A stretch of DNA of 5,573 nucleotides from Gemmatimonadota bacterium. GTDB taxonomy: Bacteria; Latescibacterota; UBA2968; UBA8231. The position numbers were made by a program, and so were the translations under genes. The notes below the pieces were generated by a model. It had not been told where the DNA came from. It saw only the letters and a program-made list of their open reading frames with translations, and searched no databases. The stretch lies in assembly GCA_026706505.1 (NCBI GenBank), contig JAPOYQ010000724.1, forward strand, positions 5,669 through 11,241, read 5' to 3'. Position 1 is the first letter of the stretch; each line of letters starts with the position of its first letter. Below, one piece after another: positions 1-5,573 of the stretch.

Positions 1-1
1 G

Positions 2-1729
2 CCGATCATCGAGGGTGGCTTCTTGCAGCAGGGTTTTGTCGCCGCCAACGGGCCGGAGGAGATGCGGCTCGTGTACGATTTCGACAGCCCGGACTTTGTC
101 GATCGCGCCCGTTTTGCCAAGGACGAAATCGCCAAGGTCGAATTCCTGCTGACGCTGGGCAACGACTATCAGGTCTGGATGACCTCGGACCGCCAGATCA
201 ACCTCGACGGCCAGGAGGTTTTGCTGCTCGTCGCACAGGCCGAGGGCAATGTCCAGGACATCACCAATTTGCAGACCATCCGCTTCGAGTACGGCCTGCC
301 CACGGCGACCCACATCTTTGGTGGCAGCGTCGAGTTGCAAGACCTGCGGGGCTTTGACTTGTACGGCGAGTACGACCTGAGTTGGAGCTATCGGAAGTAC
401 CCCAACGTGCTCACGGAAACCCACGAGGCATTCTCTGGGATTGGTGGCCGGCGCTCGGCACCCGCTTGGATGGTCAACGTGTCCAAAAAGGCCGCTCCGT
501 ACTTTGCCTTCGGCGAGTTTTACAGCATGGATCCGCGCTACAATACTCAGACCTTTATCACCTCGGGCACTGGGGATTTCGACTACGACAACGAGCGCGG
601 CTTGGTCGATTTGGTCGATGACAACGACGATCAGGACAAATTCCCAGACAACGTGCGCTTCGACTTTCTCAGCGGCGATCAGCAGGTCTTTCCGGGCTGG
701 GATCAAAACAACGACTTCGTGCCCGACTTCAACCAAAACGACACGTTCGTGCGCTCGAATACCGAGCCGGACTACGAGGAGGCTTTTCTGCGGTTTTACG
801 TCGATCGGCCCGAGTTTCTCTTTGGCGTCGATATGAATAACAACTTTTGGGTCGATCAATACGAAAACGACGAGGAGCCGGATTATCCGTATCGCCGGGA
901 TCACCGGGGATTCAACATCCACCTCGGGGCCGACATCACGCCGCGGGCGCGCTTGGTGGTGGGTGCGCTGCGCGAGGGACTGATTTCCTCGGCGCGCAAA
1001 AACGAGAGCAACTACCTGATGTTCACCTACGAGCGCGATGCGCCGCGGCTGGGTCGCTTCCGAGTCTTTGAGATGAGCAAGTTGGTCAAAGACGACATTC
1101 CCAACCCGTTGTTGCAGTGGGCGCCGGACAATACACTGCGCGGCGGCGAGCTGACCAAGGTCGAGGACCCGCTGTTGGCGCGCGACACTTGGGCCAACCA
1201 GCTCTTTGTCGGCCACAATCTACAGGTGGCGGCGCTCTTTCTGACCACCAAGATGCACTGGCTCCACTTTCACCAGCAGATGGAAAAGGCCCAGCGGGAG
1301 CAATACGGCTTGGCGCCTTCTGACTTCTTCTTCGGCCTGATCAACAAAGCGAGCTATCGCTTACAGCTCGGGGCGTGGTCGCTGGAGCCGCGCTGGAAGA
1401 GCGAGTTTCGCAAGCAGAGCCGCAGCTTGCTGTCGCTCAACAGCCACACCAGCCTGATGGAGTTGTTTTCGGGCTTGGTGGAGACGCAGGTCTTGCAGGT
1501 GACCAAGCTCCAGGCCGGCGTGGAATACGCGATCTTCAACGACTTTGACGCCGACGCCAACGACTTCGACGCGGTGACCGTAGCCGTTCAGTTCAGCAAT
1601 GAGTCCAATTACCTTGGCTATAAGCTCCGCGCCTTAGTCGGCACGAAAGTAGAGCGCAAGCAGTTCACCGGACAGAAGGCGCGGACGACCAACGAATCCT
1701 TTGTGACGATTTACGCGGGGCTAAACTAG
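2..1729 (+). CDS. Predicted outer-membrane beta-barrel-like surface protein, 5' truncated by window edge
   Basis: The frame is open from base 2 with no stop, so the true start lies outside the window. The TTG at 23 has no Shine-Dalgarno sequence and is not a credible start. Residues below are numbered from that TTG (568 to the stop). The N-terminal part (about 15-165) has alternating hydrophobic/polar strands with many aromatics, including a GLPTA motif at 91-95. Residues 185-293 form an Asp/Asn-rich insert with three metal-site-like loops. The rest (about 297-568) is again strand-like segments rich in Tyr, Phe and Leu separated by charged turns, as in an outer-membrane barrel. The C-terminus ends in GLN rather than the usual aromatic residue of a barrel signal, so barrel identity is not certain. 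I recognise no named family. It abuts the TPR lipoprotein gene and probably shares its transcript. Alternatively it could be a large periplasmic or extracellular beta-sandwich protein. That it is a real gene is nearly certain; its role is inferred. Confidence 0.88.
   Translation, partial: PIIEGGFLQQGFVAANGPEEMRLVYDFDSPDFVDRARFAKDEIAKVEFLLTLGNDYQVWMTSDRQINLDGQEVLLLVAQAEGNVQDITNLQTIRFEYGLPTATHIFGGSVELQDLRGFDLYGEYDLSWSYRKYPNVLTETHEAFSGIGGRRSAPAWMVNVSKKAAPYFAFGEFYSMDPRYNTQTFITSGTGDFDYDNERGLVDLVDDNDDQDKFPDNVRFDFLSGDQQVFPGWDQNNDFVPDFNQNDTFVRSNTEPDYEEAFLRFYVDRPEFLFGVDMNNNFWVDQYENDEEPDYPYRRDHRGFNIHLGADITPRARLVVGALREGLISSARKNESNYLMFTYERDAPRLGRFRVFEMSKLVKDDIPNPLLQWAPDNTLRGGELTKVEDPLLARDTWANQLFVGHNLQVAALFLTTKMHWLHFHQQMEKAQREQYGLAPSDFFFGLINKASYRLQLGAWSLEPRWKSEFRKQSRSLLSLNSHTSLMELFSGLVETQVLQVTKLQAGVEYAIFNDFDADANDFDAVTVAVQFSNESNYLGYKLRALVGTKVERKQFTGQKARTTNESFVTIYAGLN
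575..901 (+). other. Asp/Asn-rich segment with three calcium-site-like loops, inside the barrel-like protein
   Basis: Within this segment three loops place Asp or Asn at positions 1, 3, 5 and 9, the ligand spacing of EF-hand and thrombospondin type 3 calcium sites. They lie at 623-649 (NDDQDKFPD), 701-727 (DQNNDFVPD) and 830-865 (DMNNNFWVDQYE). The first two end in Pro-Asp, like the common bacterial DxDxDGxPD repeat. The usual Gly at position 6 is replaced by Lys or Phe, and only the third loop has Glu at position 12. Metal binding is inferred from this spacing alone. Confidence 0.55.
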
Positions 1730-2776
1730 ATGCGTCGGCTAGCCATATTGGCCCGGCGATCGTGGGTGGTCCTGATCGCGCTCACTATTGGTCTCCATGC
1801 GTGCGATAGTAGATCAAAAGGGGAGCAGCACTATTGGGCGGGCCACGCATACCAAGAGCAGGGCATGACGGCCAACGCCCTGCGCGAGTACCGGAGTGCG
1901 GTCGCGGCAGGAGTCGATTTGCCCGCCGCCTATTACGCGCTCGGCGCGCTTTACGGCGAAAAGGACGAACACGGCAAGGCCATTGCCGCGTACCGCGAGC
2001 TATTGGAGCGCTGGCCCGAAGAAAGCCGAGCGCAGGAGTTGCTGGCGGCTCGCTATGTAGCTGCCGGGCAGCCAGCCGCAGCCGTTAGCCTCTACCGGAT
2101 ACTGCTTGACCAAGGGGGCGACCCCGCCGCATTGCTCGGTCGTCTAGGCGACGCGCAGAGCTTGAGCGGCGACTTGCAGAATGCGGCCCAGTCCTATGGC
2201 GACTTGCTGGTGCTGCGTCCCGATAGCAGCCGGGCCCGGTACCAGCTAGCGCGCATTTACGCGGCCGAAGGCCGGGCCGAACCAGCGATTGCGGCCTACG
2301 TCGAGCTATTGACGCAAAAGACCTATGCGCGGCAAGCGGCCTTGGGACTGGCGGATCTCCTCATTGAGCTGGACCGCCGCAGCGGCGAACTGGGCCGCGC
2401 CAGGGCGGAGGGCTGGTGGCGGCACCAAGGGCTGGTCGGGGAGGAAGCTATGCAAAAGGCGGAAGAGCAGCTCGAGGCCGCGCTAGTGGAAAGGCCCGGT
2501 TCAAGCGCCGACTTGTGGGGGCTGGGTAAGCTGCTCTTCTGGCAGGGACGCTACCGCGAAGCCCTCACTTGTGTCGCTAAGCTGGCTGAGGCTACCCCGG
2601 ACGACTACCGGGTGCATTTCTTTCTGAGCAAGCTTCACGGGTTGCTGGGCGAGGAAGAGGCCGCACGGGAAGCGTTTGCTCAGTACCAGCGCCAAGAGCA
2701 GCGCGCCAAAGTCGCTGCGCGCGTGCAAACCGAGAGGGATGTGTTGCTGAAACAATTGTCGGGGGAAATACCATGA
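1730..2776 (+). CDS. TPR-repeat lipoprotein
   Basis: This 348-residue protein starts at the ATG directly after the previous stop; a weak G-run (1717-1720) serves as ribosome site, so translation is probably coupled to the upstream gene. The N-terminus is a lipoprotein signal: basic n-region (residues 2-10), hydrophobic stretch 12-22, then LHAC with the lipidated Cys at 25. His at -2 is unusual, but the rest of the lipobox fits. Asp follows the Cys, which in Escherichia coli would retain a lipoprotein in the inner membrane; whether that rule holds here is unknown. The mature part is a chain of about seven tetratricopeptide repeats, clearest at 33-64, 67-97, 134-166, 168-200, 260-291 and 293-325, with the typical small residues at helix-packing positions (for example YYALGALYG, then AIAAYRELL). 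Residues 210-256 are irregular and may hold an insertion. TPR arrays bind proteins or peptides, so a scaffold or assembly role for the neighbouring surface proteins is a reasonable inference. No catalytic domain is visible. Confidence 0.93.
   Translation: MRRLAILARRSWVVLIALTIGLHACDSRSKGEQHYWAGHAYQEQGMTANALREYRSAVAAGVDLPAAYYALGALYGEKDEHGKAIAAYRELLERWPEESRAQELLAARYVAAGQPAAAVSLYRILLDQGGDPAALLGRLGDAQSLSGDLQNAAQSYGDLLVLRPDSSRARYQLARIYAAEGRAEPAIAAYVELLTQKTYARQAALGLADLLIELDRRSGELGRARAEGWWRHQGLVGEEAMQKAEEQLEAALVERPGSSADLWGLGKLLFWQGRYREALTCVAKLAEATPDDYRVHFFLSKLHGLLGEEEAAREAFAQYQRQEQRAKVAARVQTERDVLLKQLSGEIP
2761..2768 (+). promoter_or_regulatory. Ribosome binding site for the 682-residue secreted protein
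   Basis: A GGGGGAAA purine run inside the last codons of the TPR gene ends four bases before the ATG at 2773. It supports that ATG, which forms an ATGA overlap with the upstream TGA, an arrangement typical of translational coupling. Confidence 0.6.
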
Positions 2777-4821
2777 GAGCCGCGTTGCTGATTGGGGTTC
2801 TAACTGCGTGCTTGGTGCAGCCGCTAGCGGCCCGACAAGTCCTGCTGATCGGACAGGACGGGCAAATCTCGTGGACCGGGCGGGTCGAAGGGGCCGAGGG
2901 CATCGCGACGATCCAGCCCGAGCACCGCTCCTTTCTCGACCCCAACGTCACCGAGCTAGGCTATGCGCCGGCCGATTTGATCGAGTTTAGAAGCGCGGAT
3001 TTTCCGGGCAGCATTCTGCCGCGGCGGGTGGGTGCTGAGCAAAACTTGGCCGCAGAGGTGCTAGAGCGCGGCGGCTCGCTGCGCGCACCGACGGTCTTCG
3101 ACCTGACCGCCTTGCAGCTCCAAGTGATTTTCGAGGACATGCTCGCGGCTGACCCGACTGGGCAGGCATTCGAGCGCAAAGAAGACGACATCTTGGGGAC
3201 CCAACTCATTCTCGACTTAGGCGCGCGCTTTGGGGTCAACCGGCTGCGTTTCTTCCCGCGCAACACGATCTTTCCCTCGCCTGGCACCCCCTTTCAAAAC
3301 GACTTTTTGAAAAACTTTGAAGTGGAGATCAACGACGGCTTGGTGCTGACCAGCTCGGGCAACCCGATCTGGGAGACCTATACCGTGCGCAACGACAACA
3401 GCGACCGAATCACCGAAGTGCCCATCGACCCGCCGCGCTACATTCGCTTCATCCGCCTGCGGGCCACGTCGGCCATTCCCTTTGAGATCGAAAAGCTCCA
3501 GGTCTTTGGCGAGGGGTTCTATCCGACGGCGCGCTACATCTCGCCGATCATCGACATGGGCAGCCCGGCCAATTGGGGCCTCATCCGCACCTTGCAGCAG
3601 CAAGTAGGGGCTGCGGATCTGGCCGACATGCAGTTGCGCACCCGTAGCGGCCACGACCCTAGTCCCTTGGCGTACACCCGCAAGCAGGTGGGCCTGCAAG
3701 ACGCCCCAGAGATTTCACTGTCCGTGGACAATCCGGACGAGCCACTGCTGCGCAAGGAGTACTTAAAGCTGCCCGAGCGCGGGCGCCAGGGTGACGATTG
3801 GGAGCGCGGCTCAGTGCGCGACGACTTGGCAAACTGGAGTCCGTGGACTTCGCCTTATGCTCTGGAAGAGCTGGCCGCGGGGACGCAGATTCTCTCGCCC
3901 GGTCCCAGCCGCTATTTCCAATTTCGCGTAGAATTCCAGAGCCAGCACTTGGAGGCGAGCCACATTCTCCAGCAGATCGCGCTCGAGTTTTCCGCGCCGC
4001 CGCTGGCTGACGCCCTCGTCGGCGAGATCTTTCCCCGCGAGGTGCCGGCCGCTGCAGACGTGCCCTTTGTGTACGCGGTGCGGGCAGAGATGGAGAGCGA
4101 TTACGTGCAGGGTTTCAATAGCTTTGAGGTGTTCACGCCGAGTCGCGTGGGCCGCGTCGAGCGGATCGAAATCATCGACGCCAGCGGCGAGCAGGTGCTC
4201 GACCACGCCTTTGCGGTCACCGATGGAGTTACAACCGAAGGCGAGCTCGCCATCACCGCCATTGACGACCAGCGCTTTGCGGTGAGTTTCCCGGCCATCA
4301 ACCAGCACGACGCGGTGCTGAAAATCCACTTCGCCAGCCGGGTGCTGGCTTTTAGCACCCGCTTTGGCGGCCGCGCCCTGCTGCTAGAAGAGGATGCCTT
4401 TCAGGGCATTACCCCGGGCAACGCAACTCTCTTGGCGGAAGGCGACTTGGCGACCGAATCGGGGACGACCGTGTTGAGCCGCGCGGTGAACGAGGGCAGC
4501 TTGATCGGCAATTTCGCCCTCAACAGCGAAGTCTTGACGCCCAATGGGGACGGAGTGAACGATGTCCTCGACGTGAACTTCGAGGTGCTGGCGGTCATCG
4601 GCAAAGCGCGGATTGTGATCGACCTGTGGGATTTAGGGGGCCGACGGGTGCGCCGCCTCTTTGACGCCGAAGGGCAAAATGGCGTGTACGACGCCGTGCA
4701 TTGGGACGGCACAGACGAGCGGGGCCAGCGCGTTGCCCCCGGCATCTACTTGGTGCGGATCGAGGTGGAAGGGGATGCGCGCAGTGGGCAGACGATGCGG
4801 CCCTTGGGCGTGGCGTACTGA
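2773..4821 (+). CDS. Secreted protein with discoidin-like region and C-terminal FlgD-Ig / gliding-motility-type domain
   Basis: This 682-residue protein begins with a signal peptide (residues 1 to about 20, probable cleavage after PLAA). An LTAC at 10-13 could also be read as a lipobox, but the hydrophobic run continues past it. A GQDGQISW motif follows at 27-34. Residues about 120-247 look like an F5/8 type C (discoidin) beta-sandwich: DPT at 127-129, a LGARFGVNRLRFFPR strand at 149-163, a Trp at 200, then IRFIRLRAT and EIEKLQVFGEGF as the closing strands. Residues about 253-408 form a second beta-rich unit with NWSPW at 354-358. Residues about 585-669 are a compact terminal domain that opens with TPNGDGVND (589-597) and closes with WDGTDERGQRVAPGIYLVRIEVEG, the signature of FlgD Ig-like and gliding-motility-associated C-terminal domains. 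Discoidin folds usually bind glycans or other surface ligands, so an adhesin or sugar-binding role is likely. Domain boundaries are by eye. It overlaps the TPR gene by four bases and precedes its own paralogue. Confidence 0.92.
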   Translation: MRAALLIGVLTACLVQPLAARQVLLIGQDGQISWTGRVEGAEGIATIQPEHRSFLDPNVTELGYAPADLIEFRSADFPGSILPRRVGAEQNLAAEVLERGGSLRAPTVFDLTALQLQVIFEDMLAADPTGQAFERKEDDILGTQLILDLGARFGVNRLRFFPRNTIFPSPGTPFQNDFLKNFEVEINDGLVLTSSGNPIWETYTVRNDNSDRITEVPIDPPRYIRFIRLRATSAIPFEIEKLQVFGEGFYPTARYISPIIDMGSPANWGLIRTLQQQVGAADLADMQLRTRSGHDPSPLAYTRKQVGLQDAPEISLSVDNPDEPLLRKEYLKLPERGRQGDDWERGSVRDDLANWSPWTSPYALEELAAGTQILSPGPSRYFQFRVEFQSQHLEASHILQQIALEFSAPPLADALVGEIFPREVPAAADVPFVYAVRAEMESDYVQGFNSFEVFTPSRVGRVERIEIIDASGEQVLDHAFAVTDGVTTEGELAITAIDDQRFAVSFPAINQHDAVLKIHFASRVLAFSTRFGGRALLLEEDAFQGITPGNATLLAEGDLATESGTTVLSRAVNEGSLIGNFALNSEVLTPNGDGVNDVLDVNFEVLAVIGKARIVIDLWDLGGRRVRRLFDAEGQNGVYDAVHWDGTDERGQRVAPGIYLVRIEVEGDARSGQTMRPLGVAY

Positions 4822-4824
4822 ACG

Positions 4825-4832
4825 AAAGGAGA
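4825..4832 (+). promoter_or_regulatory. Strong Shine-Dalgarno site that fixes a GTG start
   Basis: AAAGGAGA lies four bases upstream of GTG at 4837. No ATG is nearby in this frame, and a good signal peptide begins directly at the GTG, so this site decides the start of the last gene. It sits in the only intergenic gap of the window (15 bases), which has no room for a terminator and shows no promoter. Confidence 0.75.
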
Positions 4833-4836
4833 CGTC

Positions 4837-5573
4837 GTGCTGAATAGGATAGAGCGGATAGGCTGGCTGAGCGCGGTGCTGGCCGTGGCTTGGACCGCCA
4901 GCGCGTGGGGCCGCGGCGAGTTCCGCCTCGGCGGCGCGGATGGCAATTCTTGGCAGGCACTGGTCGCCGAGCAGACGGCTGCATACGTGTTGCTCGACGC
5001 CGCCGGCGGCATCGTCGAGGAGGTGACCATTGGCGCGGTGGACGAAGAGGTTAGTGTGCGCTTCAACACTGCGGGCGTCGATACGTTGATCGACTTTGCC
5101 GACGGCGGTTTGCGTCCAGTGTACATCGACCCGAGCGAAAATCTGGCGCTGTCGCTCAAGGAACGCCGAGGACATTTTTACACGGCCAGCATTTACGGCC
5201 ATACGCACTTGGTAACCGACTCCCAGCCCTTGCAGTTTCTCATCGACGGCGATCCGACGACCGCCATGCTAGTGCGGGTGCCCGAGCCGCCGCGCTTGGT
5301 CGGCCGCAACAACCCCGGAGTGGTCAAAAACAACGTCATGCACTTGGGGGCCGAGCTACCCATCAACCGCATCCGCTTCTTTCCCCGGCCCGGGTTTGAG
5401 GACAATTACTTGGCGTGGTACGAAATCGGCGTGGCCGACCACACCGGGCCGTTTTGGGACAGCAACTTCGACCGCAGCCAGCGCGGCAAGCGTTGGTACA
5501 TGGTTATCGACGCGGCCTTGGGTGCGCCCAACGATCCGGCCTTTGACATCTTGGCGCGCAACCGCGAGAGTCT
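4837..5573 (+). CDS. Secreted discoidin-like protein, paralogue of the upstream gene; 3' truncated by window edge
   Basis: The frame stays open from the GTG at 4837 to the window end (245 full codons), so the C-terminus is missing. Residues 1-23 are a signal peptide with a clean ASA cleavage site at 21-23. Directly after it comes GADGNSW (33-39), matching the GQDGQISW of the upstream protein at the same place. Residues 45-125 are strand-rich and unassigned. From about 131 a discoidin-like fold begins: LIDGDPTTAM at 135-144 matches the typical F5/8 type C opening (DGDPxT), and LGAELPINRIRFFPR at 170-184 matches 10 of 15 residues of the upstream protein's LGARFGVNRLRFFPR. The following YLAWYEIGVAD corresponds to FLKNFEVEIND there. 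The likely role is extracellular ligand binding, as for the upstream protein. Whether it also ends in a FlgD-Ig-type domain cannot be seen. The 15-base gap and strong ribosome site suggest it belongs to the same operon. Confidence 0.9.
   Translation, partial: MLNRIERIGWLSAVLAVAWTASAWGRGEFRLGGADGNSWQALVAEQTAAYVLLDAAGGIVEEVTIGAVDEEVSVRFNTAGVDTLIDFADGGLRPVYIDPSENLALSLKERRGHFYTASIYGHTHLVTDSQPLQFLIDGDPTTAMLVRVPEPPRLVGRNNPGVVKNNVMHLGAELPINRIRFFPRPGFEDNYLAWYEIGVADHTGPFWDSNFDRSQRGKRWYMVIDAALGAPNDPAFDILARNRES

Noticed and set aside
23..25. TTG as start codon of the first gene
   Set aside because: The frame is open to the left edge, there is no Shine-Dalgarno sequence upstream and no signal peptide follows. 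The protein almost certainly starts outside the window.
441..836. Plus-strand reading frame in another phase within the first gene
   Set aside because: Its product is a Thr/Ser/Arg-rich low-complexity sequence produced by the GAC/AAC-rich codons of the Asp/Asn-rich segment read out of phase.
1730..1804. Twin-arginine (Tat) signal in the TPR lipoprotein leader (RRSW at residues 9-12)
   Set aside because: The motif lacks the Ser/Thr before the arginines and the following Lys, and the leader otherwise fits an ordinary Sec lipoprotein signal.
3217..3699. Minus-strand reading frame (160 codons) opposite the discoidin-like region
   Set aside because: The plus strand here encodes conserved paralogue motifs; the antisense product shows no domain or leader.
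3811..4329. Minus-strand reading frame (172 codons) inside the third gene
   Set aside because: It is fully antisense to a coherent secreted protein and its product has a His/Arg-rich composition with no motif. It reads as a shadow of the codon bias.
4822..4836. Terminator or promoter between the third and fourth genes
   Set aside because: The gap is only 15 bases, is filled by the ribosome binding site, and contains no inverted repeat or T-run.
4633..5208. Long minus-strand reading frame (191 codons) spanning the junction of the third and fourth genes
   Set aside because: It lies antisense to two well-supported genes, including a recognisable C-terminal domain, a strong ribosome site and a signal peptide. 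Its product has no recognisable domain, and such frames are common opposite GC-rich genes.

Overview
The window is a GC-rich stretch of bacterial DNA, almost entirely coding, with every recognisable gene on the + strand. It holds four consecutive genes for envelope or secreted proteins. The first is cut by the left edge and the last by the right edge. Spacing is extremely tight: the first two genes abut (TAG then ATG), the second and third overlap as ATGA, and 15 bases separate the third and fourth. This is best read as one operon. I see no promoter, terminator, RNA gene, CRISPR array or mobile element.

Layout. (1) 2-1729: C-terminal part of a large protein rich in amphipathic beta strands, probably an outer-membrane barrel or similar surface protein. 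An Asp/Asn-rich insert carries three loops that resemble EF-hand or thrombospondin type 3 calcium sites. (2) 1730-2776: a TPR-repeat lipoprotein. (3) 2773-4821: a 682-residue secreted protein with a discoidin-like beta-sandwich region and a C-terminal domain of the FlgD-Ig / gliding-motility C-terminal type. (4) 4837 to the window end: a second secreted protein, a diverged paralogue of the third.

Organism. Signal peptides, a lipoprotein and a likely outer-membrane barrel point to a Gram-negative (diderm) bacterium. The TPNGDGVND-type C-terminal domain and the discoidin-like secreted proteins are typical of the Fibrobacteres-Chlorobi-Bacteroidetes superphylum and nearby candidate phyla. High GC and the overall protein style would suit something like Latescibacterota. 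That placement is inference from style, not a database match.

How the genes may work together. A plausible reading is a surface-display or extracellular-adhesion module: the barrel-like protein in the outer membrane, the TPR lipoprotein as a scaffold at the periplasmic face of a membrane, and the two discoidin-like proteins as exported or surface-attached ligand-binding products. No enzyme with recognisable catalytic residues is present, so the substrate, if any, is unknown.
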